Assembly (NCBI GenBank): GCA_964537395.1
Contig: CAZIBN010000097.1
Span: 1-10,185 of the forward strand
Length of the DNA: 10,185 nucleotides
Direction of reading: 5' to 3'
Origin: GWA2-66-18 sp964537395
GTDB lineage: Bacteria; Elusimicrobiota; Elusimicrobia; UBA1565; UBA9628
Each line of letters begins with the position of its first letter. Positions within the stretch are counted from its first letter, which is position 1. Positions 1-5,914 of the stretch are shown here, in pieces. The notes below the pieces were generated by a model. That model worked only from the letters and a program-made list of their open reading frames with translations, made no database searches and was not told where the DNA came from. A program made the translations under genes and the position numbers.

Positions 1-110
1 GCTATCCTGAGCCCATGAAGGCGGCCGCCGGCAGAAGCGGGCTAATTTATCCTACCTTGTTTCTGCCACGGGGCAACGTTCGGGGCGGTCGCCGCGACGC
101 CCGCCCAATT

Positions 111-974
111 ATGATTATCAAGATCGCCGCCGCCCTGTCTTTGCTCGCCGGTTCCGCCCAGGCCCTTCCCCCCGCCGAGAAGGAAGTCGAATCGGTCATC
201 GCTAAGGCCGTCATCGAGACGATGGGGAGCAAGCACGAGAACGCCCCTGCCGTCTGCGAGGCCTGGCGCGCTCGGTTGCCCGAGGGCTCGCCGAAATATA
301 TGGGCGCCTACTTCGAGGCTTGCCTCGCTTACGCGGCGGCCCCCGCAGGACCCGGAGTGAAACCCGCGGCCTGCCCTCACTACCAGCGCGCGGTCCAGAT
401 TTGGAGGGAGACCCCACCGCCCAAGGACGACGAGGATTCGCGGCTCCGCCGGGCGCGCGATATGAAGCTGTGGAAAGAGGCCGCAGTCATGCATTGCCCC
501 GCGGACCCCGCCGCCGAAAAGCCGGCGGCCATACCCGACATCCCCGGCGGGATCGTGGAGACCCAGGAAGGCATTTCCTTCGAGCTTCCCGACGGCTGGT
601 CGGTGGAGGAATTTAACGACGCCATCGGTGCGACCAGTCTCAAGGGTCCTGACGGCTACAAGCTGTTTATGGAGCGCACCCCCTCGGCCGGTCCCGCGTA
701 TTCGGATATCGAGAAGCTGTCCGATGGGCGCGAGTTCCAGGCCGACTTCAACCAGGATTTTAATTGGCTTCTCGGACGCGTGATTCTGAAGGACGGGTTC
801 GTCCGCTTCGTGCTGAATCGACGGAAAGCGCACGGGAACGCGGAAAAAGAGCGCGGCCTCGCCTGGCTGCGAGAGGTCGCCTCCAGCGTCAAAGTGCTCG
901 GCCCCCGCCGCTGCATCGGCGAATGTCCTCCGGGAACGGTGCGGCCCAAGAAGAAAGCGGGAGCTGAAAAATGA
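111..974 (+). CDS. Secreted six-cysteine protein with possible PsbP/DUF1795-like region, unknown function
   Basis: Predicted exported protein of 287 residues. I chose the ATG at 111 because it begins a clean signal peptide (residues 1-18, cleavage after GSAQA). The in-frame ATG at 15 would add 32 basic, non-signal residues in front of it. No Shine-Dalgarno site is visible before 111, so the start is not certain. The mature protein has Cys at 49, 71, 88, 129, 268 and 272, which suggests disulfides in the periplasm or outside the cell. Residues 45-130 look helical and TPR/Sel1-like. Residues 152-262 begin with a 'GISFELPDGW' stretch reminiscent of PsbP/Mog1/DUF1795-type folds, which is only a weak resemblance. 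The C-terminus is Lys-rich. The stop overlaps the next start (ATGA), so the two genes are translationally coupled and probably work together. I do not recognise the family. Confidence 0.75.
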   Translation: MIIKIAAALSLLAGSAQALPPAEKEVESVIAKAVIETMGSKHENAPAVCEAWRARLPEGSPKYMGAYFEACLAYAAAPAGPGVKPAACPHYQRAVQIWRETPPPKDDEDSRLRRARDMKLWKEAAVMHCPADPAAEKPAAIPDIPGGIVETQEGISFELPDGWSVEEFNDAIGATSLKGPDGYKLFMERTPSAGPAYSDIEKLSDGREFQADFNQDFNWLLGRVILKDGFVRFVLNRRKAHGNAEKERGLAWLREVASSVKVLGPRRCIGECPPGTVRPKKKAGAEK

Positions 975-1282
975 GAACGATCATCGTCGCGTGGCTCATG
1001 CTGGCGGCGGCGACCGCCTCGTCCGCCCAAACCTCCGCCAAGGAATTCTTCGACTCCGGCCACAAGAAATCCTTCGAGGCATACGGCAAGGACGCCACCC
1101 CCGAAGCCGCGGACGCGGCCATCGCGGACTTCAACGAGGCGATCAAGCTCCAGGCGGACCATCACGAGGCGTACAACTTTCGCGCCAACATGAAGTTCCA
1201 CAAGAACGACCTCGCTGAGACGGACGAGAAGATCGCCAAGGAAGAAGGCGACAAGATGATGGAGAAGCTGTTTAAGCGCTGA
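971..1282 (+). CDS. Small secreted single-TPR protein
   Basis: 103-residue protein with a Sec signal peptide (residues 1-19, cleavage after ASSA). Residues about 44-80 fit one tetratricopeptide unit, a helix pair around 'AIADFNEAIKLQADHHEAYN'. Most of the remainder is charged helix ending in a basic tail. One TPR is too short to form a superhelix alone, so it may pair with a partner or dimerise. The natural candidate is the upstream secreted protein, because its stop and this ATG overlap by 4 bp. A GGGAG ribosome-binding site at 959-963 sits 7 nt before the start. Function is unknown. Confidence 0.8.
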   Translation: MRTIIVAWLMLAAATASSAQTSAKEFFDSGHKKSFEAYGKDATPEAADAAIADFNEAIKLQADHHEAYNFRANMKFHKNDLAETDEKIAKEEGDKMMEKLFKR

Positions 1283-1349
1283 GCCTTTAAGCTTTGGCGG
1301 GCTTGATCGTGAGCAGCCCGTCATGAGCGGCGCCACCAGGATCAGTCCC

Positions 1350-1598
1350 ATGCTCCGCCGCACCGCTCTCGCCGCCGCCATCGTCGCGCTCGCCCTACCC
1401 GCCTCCGCCAACGGCGACGAGGCTCTGTCCTCCGCCCTCGACGCCATGCACGCTCCGATGGCCGTCATGGCTCGACTCAAGGCCCGATACTCGGGGCCCG
1501 CCGCGGCCAAAAGCCAGTTCATAAAGGTACAGGCCGGCGCCAATCCGGTTACGCTCAGCTGCCGGAACACCGAAGGCGCGAATTCGCGGTCACGCTGA
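1350..1598 (+). CDS. Small secreted protein, possibly the intact 5' part of a frameshifted gene
   Basis: 82 residues from the ATG at 1350. This start has AGGA at 1338-1341, 8 nt upstream, and gives a textbook signal peptide (residues 1-20, ending LALPASA). An in-frame ATG at 1323 lacks such support. The mature part is short: helical to about residue 55, then 'SQFIKVQAGANPVTLSC', then a low-quality tail ending in RSR. Just past the end, the other two frames stay open with plausible protein-like stretches (see the entry at 1550-1713), so the true gene may have been longer and be broken by indels or sequencing errors. It follows the 971 gene by 67 bp and may be in the same transcript. Family not recognised. 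Confidence 0.5.
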   Translation: MLRRTALAAAIVALALPASANGDEALSSALDAMHAPMAVMARLKARYSGPAAAKSQFIKVQAGANPVTLSCRNTEGANSRSR

Positions 1599-1713
1599 CC
1601 CTGAATGTTGAACGATGCGCGGACGGACTAGGGCCGCGCTCTACGTGCTCGGACCGGCGGCTTGCTTCGTGCCGGTGAAGGTCGCGACGACGCGGCAATA
1701 TTTATGGCCGTAG
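1550..1713 (+). pseudogene. Possible out-of-frame remnant of the 1350 gene
   Basis: Two short open stretches in different frames follow the 1350 ORF. One (1550-1678) reads 'REFAVTLTLNVERCADG', resembling an amphipathic beta strand pair. The other (1615-1713) reads 'ALYVLGPAACFVPVKVATTR' and stops at TAG 1711. Joined to 1350-1598 they would give a protein of about 120 residues, but two frame changes are needed. Both have moderately GC-rich third positions. The evidence is suggestive only, and ordinary noncoding GC-rich sequence could look the same. Confidence 0.25.
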
Positions 1714-1738
1714 GCCTGATCTTCTCCTCAATCAGGCC
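1713..1738 (-). terminator. Hairpin downstream of the 1745-2137 gene
   Basis: Perfect 8-bp inverted repeat GGCCTGAT/ATCAGGCC (1713-1720 and 1731-1738) with a 10-nt loop, starting 7 nt past the stop of the minus-strand gene. On the minus strand it is followed by a mixed A/T stretch (ATAAATATT, after seven G/C-rich bases) rather than a clean U-tract. It may act as a weak or factor-assisted terminator for either side. Confidence 0.4.
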
Positions 1739-1744
1739 GTGTAG

Positions 1745-2137
1745 CTAATCGTTCTTGACGGTCAGCGAGGTCGCGGTGTAGAACCCATCCACGACCCGAT
1801 ACTCCACGCGCACATTCTTGCCCGGGAAAGCGTCCAGCGTCACCGTCTTACCGCCCGAATTGATGGCGACGCGCGAATTGACCAGAAACTCTCGGACCGA
1901 GGTCTTTCCCGCGTCGGCGTGCTCGATGCGCATCGAGCCATTGCACATTCCCTTGCGGACCTTATAGGTCATGTTGCAGGTGTGAATGGTCGTCGAAACG
2001 ACGCGGCCTTCCATCACGTCCTTCAGATTCACCAGGTCCGCGGCGACGCCCCACGGACCCCACGACTGGGCCGCCGCGAGCGACGCGAGCCCCGTCAAGA
2101 TCATGCACGCCAAGACGCCGATGAAGTTCTTTTTCAT
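1745..2137 (-). CDS. Small secreted protein, unknown function
   Basis: 130 residues with a clear signal peptide (residues 1-23, MKKN..., cleavage after SLAAA before Q). The mature domain is about 107 residues and beta-rich. It has two cysteines, in 'HTCNMTY' (residue 54) and 'KGMCNGS' (residue 65), that could form a disulfide, and ends in alternating hydrophobic strands ('TVTLDAFPGKNVRVEYRVVDGFYTATSLTVKND'-type pattern). This suggests a small OB-like or beta-sandwich periplasmic protein; the resemblance is structural guesswork, not family recognition. The start has no Shine-Dalgarno site, but an AT-rich -10-like block lies within 8-15 nt, pointing to a very short or absent leader. Its downstream neighbour on the plus side is convergent, so it is probably transcribed alone. 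Confidence 0.8.
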   Translation of the reverse strand: MKKNFIGVLACMILTGLASLAAAQSWGPWGVAADLVNLKDVMEGRVVSTTIHTCNMTYKVRKGMCNGSMRIEHADAGKTSVREFLVNSRVAINSGGKTVTLDAFPGKNVRVEYRVVDGFYTATSLTVKND

Positions 2138-2145
2138 GATTGCAG

Positions 2146-2157
2146 TTTATAATAATA
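2146..2157 (-). promoter_or_regulatory. Candidate -10 region for the 1745-2137 gene
   Basis: On the minus strand this AT-rich island in GC-rich DNA reads TATTATTATAAA, containing overlapping -10-like hexamers (TATTAT twice, then TATAAA). The last ends 8 nt before the ATG. No good -35 is seen; CTGCAA at 2182-2177 is the best, 19 bp from the first TATTAT. With no ribosome-binding site present, a leaderless or near-leaderless mRNA is likely. The rest of 2138-2255 holds no gene I can support. Confidence 0.5.
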
Positions 2158-2255
2158 TCCCGCGCAGTTTCATATTTTGCAGAGATTTGGATCAAGTGAG
2201 CAAGACAAACGGGGGGCATCATACCCTGAAGGCTCCGGCGTGATGATTGGACGGT

Positions 2256-4499
2256 TTATTTGGAAGTCGCGGTGAACACGCCGTCCCAGCCGGAAGGGGG
2301 CGGTTCGGTGCGGAAGGCTTCGAGGCGCTCCACGTACAGGTCGTAAAGCTTCCCGAGATGCCAGGGCTCGCCGAGGATTCTTGCCTCGGCCATGAGCGCC
2401 GCGGCCTCCTCGAAGCGGGCGGAACGGTAGACCTTCAGGAATTCGGCGTGCTTCGCGGCGAGCGCCAGGAAGGGCGCTGACTTAGCGATGGCGGGGTCGC
2501 CGAGCAAGGCGTAGATGTTGACCGGCTTGGTCTTGCCCTTCACCTTGATGAGGTCGAGCTCGATCGCGGCGAAGTCCGGCGTCTGCTGGCGCGTGAGCGG
2601 CCCGATCACGATGTGGACGCCGTACGTCTTGGACTGGCCTTCGAGACGGGAGGCGAGGTTCACGTCGTCGCCGAGGACGGTGTAATCGACGCGCAGGGTC
2701 GAGCCCATGTTGCCGACGACGGCGGGGCCGGTGTTGAGGCCGGTGCCGATCTCGATCTTCGGCAACGTAATGCCCTTCGCTTTCGCCTCATCCTGCCACT
2801 GGGCGTTGAGCATGGCCAATTTGTCATGCATCTTAAGCGCGGCCTCGCTGGCGCGGCGGGCGTGGTCGGGGACGTTCATCGGCGCGTTCCAGAAGGCCAT
2901 GATGCAGTCGCCCATGTACTTGTCGATGGTGCCGTCGTGCTGGAGGATGATCTCCGTCATCGGCGTCAGGAAGTTGTTGATGAAGACGGTCAGGCCGTGC
3001 GGGTCGAACTTCTCCGAGATCGTGGTGAACCCGCGGATATCGCAGAAGTGAAAGGTCATCTCCCGCGTCTCGCCGCCGAGCTGGACGCCCTCGGGGTTTT
3101 TCGCGAGCTTCTCGACGACCTTGGGCGACAGGTATCGGCCGAAGGTGTCGGTGATGCGTTTCTTGTCGCCTTCCGTGCGCACGAAGCTGACCGCCGACCA
3201 GGTCGCGTAAACGGTCAGCAGGCCGAGAGACGGGAAGAGCGGGTCGAGGAGCCAGTGCCAAGCGGAAAACGCGTGCCAGGAAACCCAGATCGATAGCGCG
3301 ATCGCGGCCGCCGCGACCGGCGCGGACCACATGGCACCCGCCCGTCCCAGGACCCAGAGAAGGAGCAGGCCGAGGGCGAGCAGATAGACGAACTCGGATC
3401 CGATCGCCCAGTCCGGGCGCTTAAGGAAGGTCGAGGTGATGATCTGCTCGGTGACGTTGGCGTGGACCTCGACGCCGGGCGCGGCCGGGTTCAGCGGCGT
3501 GGCGCGGATGTCCTTGAGGCCGAGCGCGCTCGTGCCGATGAAGCAGATCGAGCCTTCGATCAGGGCGCGATCGAAGTCCTTCTCGAAGATCTTCCAGGCG
3601 GGGATGGTGCGTCCGGGCGCCGTCTTCGTGTAATACACCCAGATGCTGCCGTTCTCGTCGGTCGGGATCAGGAACTGGCCGACCTTGATCGCGACGACGT
3701 CCCGGTCCTTGCCGCGGCCGCCGGAGTACTCGGTGCCGGCGCCGGCGAGCTTGACCGCGAAGTCCTTGAGGCCTTGGGCGACGCGCAGGGCCTCGAGCGA
3801 CAGCGCGGGGACGACCTTGCCGCGGAGCTTGAAGATCAGCGGCGTGCCGCGGATGACCTGGTCGAGCTCGGGCTCGAATCCGACGTTGCCCAGGCCCGCC
3901 GCCGCATGCTCGAGCTGGCGCAGGTTCGAGACGGCGCCGGGGTAGTCCCGGATCATCGGCCGGTCGTCCGGGGTCCGGGCCATGTAGGTGATCTCGGCTT
4001 TTTCCGAGACGGCGACGGCGTTGCGCTCTCCCGTGAGCGCGTAGCCCAGGACCGCGTTGCCTTTGCGCAGGACGCCCGCGAGGATGTCGTCGTGGTCGGG
4101 AAGCTTGGCGACGCGATCCCTCAGCGCGGTGAACTCGGGCGTCGAGGGCCAGGTGGCGGCGATGCGCTTGGGCGACGTCCGGTCGGGCTCGGCGAAGAAG
4201 ATGTCGTAGGCCGTGACCGAGGCGCCGAGGTCCTGGAGCCTGCCCTCGAGGCGGGCCACCTGGGTTCGCGGCCAGGGCCACTGGCCGAGCTTGGCGAGGG
4301 ACTCGTCATCGAGGTCGATCACGCGCACGCCCGCGTCGGAGTACTCTCGCGGCTGCATCTGCTGGAAGGCGTCGAAGGCGCGGTGCTGGATCCAGACGAC
4401 CCACGAGAATCCGGAGACTTGAAGGAGCAGCACGCACGCGAGCGCGGCGGCGGGCAGGGCCCAATGCGTGCGCTTTGCGAGCTTCGAGCCCAGTGACAT
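2256..4499 (-). CDS. CHASE2-domain class III adenylate cyclase
   Basis: Inner-membrane receptor cyclase of 747 residues that makes cAMP from ATP. Residues 13-33 form the first membrane helix. Residues about 35-360 are an extracytoplasmic CHASE2 sensor ('VRVIDLDDESLAKLGQWPWPR', later 'FIGTSALGLKDIRATPL' and 'PGVEVHANVTEQI'). Three membrane helices follow at about 367-440, then the cyclase homology domain at about 475-665. Its catalytic set is complete: metal-binding D487 (FCDIRGFT) and D531 (KYMGDCIMAFW), adenine-selecting K527 and T607 (DYTVLGDD), and transition-state N614 and R618. This supports ATP rather than GTP as substrate. The helical tail ends 'PPPSGWDGVFTATSK', typical of CHASE2 cyclases. 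I chose the ATG at 4499, not an upstream in-frame start, because it begins just before the first membrane helix and lies 7 nt from a good -10. It is divergent from the 4546 operon. Confidence 0.95.
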   Translation of the reverse strand: MSLGSKLAKRTHWALPAAALACVLLLQVSGFSWVVWIQHRAFDAFQQMQPREYSDAGVRVIDLDDESLAKLGQWPWPRTQVARLEGRLQDLGASVTAYDIFFAEPDRTSPKRIAATWPSTPEFTALRDRVAKLPDHDDILAGVLRKGNAVLGYALTGERNAVAVSEKAEITYMARTPDDRPMIRDYPGAVSNLRQLEHAAAGLGNVGFEPELDQVIRGTPLIFKLRGKVVPALSLEALRVAQGLKDFAVKLAGAGTEYSGGRGKDRDVVAIKVGQFLIPTDENGSIWVYYTKTAPGRTIPAWKIFEKDFDRALIEGSICFIGTSALGLKDIRATPLNPAAPGVEVHANVTEQIITSTFLKRPDWAIGSEFVYLLALGLLLLWVLGRAGAMWSAPVAAAAIALSIWVSWHAFSAWHWLLDPLFPSLGLLTVYATWSAVSFVRTEGDKKRITDTFGRYLSPKVVEKLAKNPEGVQLGGETREMTFHFCDIRGFTTISEKFDPHGLTVFINNFLTPMTEIILQHDGTIDKYMGDCIMAFWNAPMNVPDHARRASEAALKMHDKLAMLNAQWQDEAKAKGITLPKIEIGTGLNTGPAVVGNMGSTLRVDYTVLGDDVNLASRLEGQSKTYGVHIVIGPLTRQQTPDFAAIELDLIKVKGKTKPVNIYALLGDPAIAKSAPFLALAAKHAEFLKVYRSARFEEAAALMAEARILGEPWHLGKLYDLYVERLEAFRTEPPPSGWDGVFTATSK

Positions 4500-4506
4500 G
4501 GCCGCG

Positions 4507-4535
4507 ATTGTAGGATATATAGGTGAATGTGTTAA
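4507..4535 (-). promoter_or_regulatory. Promoter of the CHASE2 cyclase gene
   Basis: On the minus strand, -35 TTAACA (4535-4530), a 17-bp spacer, and -10 TACAAT (4512-4507). The ATG at 4499 starts 7 nt beyond the -10, where transcription would normally begin, so the mRNA is predicted leaderless. No Shine-Dalgarno site is present. Confidence 0.65.
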
Positions 4536-4538
4536 AAT
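4508..4538 (+). promoter_or_regulatory. Promoter of the SLAM-like/FecR operon
   Basis: TTGTAG (4508-4513) as a weak -35, a 19-bp spacer, and -10 TAAAAT (4533-4538). The ATG at 4546 again follows after exactly 7 nt, with no Shine-Dalgarno site, predicting a leaderless mRNA. The two promoters interleave: each -35 overlaps the -10 of the other strand, so polymerase could not bind both at once. Confidence 0.55.
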
Positions 4539-4545
4539 CTCGACC

Positions 4546-5913
4546 ATGAAATCGATTTTCTCCCTCATTATATTGGCGGCCGTGAGCGCCTCGGCCCAGA
4601 ACGTCGACCGTGAGAGCCAGGACACCTCGCGCCGCGGCGCCGTCGAGCGCAAGGCTGCCGAGACGGCCGCCATCGCCGCGTCTTCCGCCGACTCGGGGGA
4701 CATCCCTTTCGAGAAGATCCTCTCCGCCCCCGGCGACCTCGACCTGAACGAGCGCTTCGCCCGCCAGCAGATCACGCAAGGCGACCTGCGGGGCGCCGCG
4801 ACGACGCTCGAGCGCATCCTGATCCTCGCCCCGGGGCGCGACCGCACGCGCCTGCTCTATGCCGCGGTGCTCTACCGCCTCGACGCCTTGCAGGACGCCG
4901 AGCGCGAGCTGCGCCTCGTGCTCTCTCGCCTGGCTCCCGCCGACGTTATTGAGGAAGCTAATGCCTACATGAAGCTCGTCGAGGGTCGCCGCCGTAAGAC
5001 GCACTTCGACGCGCGCCTGGCCTTCGGCTACGGCTACGACGACAACCGCAACTCTGCGGCGGATTCGGACACGAACCTGTTCTTCGGGGCGCCCGTGGTC
5101 CTGAACCCAGACTCCCGCCGCCGGGACGACACGAACGTCACGTTCTCCGGCGGCCTCGGGGTATCCCGGGACTTCGGGGGGGCCAAGCCGCAGAAGGTGT
5201 TCGCGAATATAGGCTACTACCGCGGCGAGCAGACCCTCATCAACTCCCTCGACCTCCAGGCGTACAGCATCGGCGCCGGGCTGGCCTTGCGCTTCCGCGG
5301 CTTCGAGATCACGCCGACGATCGGCTTCGACCATGTCCTCCTCTCGCAGAGCACCTACCTGCGCGATGTCTGGGAAGGCCTGCGCGTGTCCCGCCGCGTC
5401 CTCCCGCGCGTCCAGGTGTTCGCCGACTTCCGCCACGAGGATCAGCAATTCGTGCGTACGCGCCTCGTGCCCACCGGCGAGGACCGCAAAGGCGACCAGT
5501 GGGACATGAGCGTCGGCGCCAACTGGGTCGTGACCCCGCGCGACCGCTTCAGCTTCACGGCCGGCCACCGCCGCAAGTACGCGCGCGCCGTGGCGTCGGC
5601 CTATCGCCGTGAGTCTTTGAGCGGCGAGTACACGCGGCTTCTCGGCCGGGGAGCGTTCTTTGTCGCGGGCGTCACCGGCCAGTTCGACCGCTACGACCGC
5701 CCGGACCTGACCTTGAGTTCGCAGGGCCGTTCTGACGACGCCCTCGTCACCCACATGATGTTCGGCGTGCCGTTGAACCTGCTCTGGAAGCCGCTCTCCG
5801 GCTTCACCGGGACGTTCGGCTACGAGCGCTTCAGGCAGACCTCGAACCTCCTCAACTACGAATACAGCAATAGCCGAGTGACCGGGATGATCACGTACAA
5901 GTGGGGAATCTAA
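4546..5913 (+). CDS. TPR plus outer-membrane beta-barrel protein, SLAM/DUF560-like
   Basis: 455 residues. Signal peptide at 1-17 (MKSIFSLIILAAVSASA). Residues about 66-133 form two TPR-like helical pairs ('FARQQITQGDLRGAATTLERILILAP', then 'LLYAAVLYRLDALQDAERELRLVL'). Residues about 153-455 are a run of alternating amphipathic strands opening with 'AFGYGYDDNRNSA' and ending 'GMITYKWGI', as in outer-membrane barrels. A periplasmic TPR domain followed by a barrel is the plan of surface lipoprotein assembly modifiers (SLAM, DUF560), which move proteins with a small barrel handle to the cell surface. The next gene, 1 nt downstream, encodes just such a candidate cargo. I see the architecture clearly; that it exports the neighbour is inferred. 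Alternative: a generic TPR-barrel involved in exopolysaccharide export. The ATG at 4546 is preferred over the upstream in-frame ATG at 4468 because it alone begins the signal peptide. Confidence 0.8.
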   Translation: MKSIFSLIILAAVSASAQNVDRESQDTSRRGAVERKAAETAAIAASSADSGDIPFEKILSAPGDLDLNERFARQQITQGDLRGAATTLERILILAPGRDRTRLLYAAVLYRLDALQDAERELRLVLSRLAPADVIEEANAYMKLVEGRRRKTHFDARLAFGYGYDDNRNSAADSDTNLFFGAPVVLNPDSRRRDDTNVTFSGGLGVSRDFGGAKPQKVFANIGYYRGEQTLINSLDLQAYSIGAGLALRFRGFEITPTIGFDHVLLSQSTYLRDVWEGLRVSRRVLPRVQVFADFRHEDQQFVRTRLVPTGEDRKGDQWDMSVGANWVVTPRDRFSFTAGHRRKYARAVASAYRRESLSGEYTRLLGRGAFFVAGVTGQFDRYDRPDLTLSSQGRSDDALVTHMMFGVPLNLLWKPLSGFTGTFGYERFRQTSNLLNYEYSNSRVTGMITYKWGI

Positions 5914-5914
5914 T

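Noticed and set aside
1298..1320. CGGGCT/AGCCCG hairpin after the 971 gene as a terminator
   Set aside because: Only a 6-bp stem with an 11-nt loop and no T-tract; likely chance.
3462..4496. 344-codon plus-strand open frame inside the cyclase gene
   Set aside because: Low-complexity translation opposite the conserved CHASE2 domain; a GC-driven shadow.
4500..4847. N-terminal extension of the CHASE2 cyclase by 116 residues
   Set aside because: It would run through the divergent promoters and into the SLAM-like gene, is Arg/Ser-rich without family character, and the ATG at 4499 matches the normal start just before the first membrane helix.
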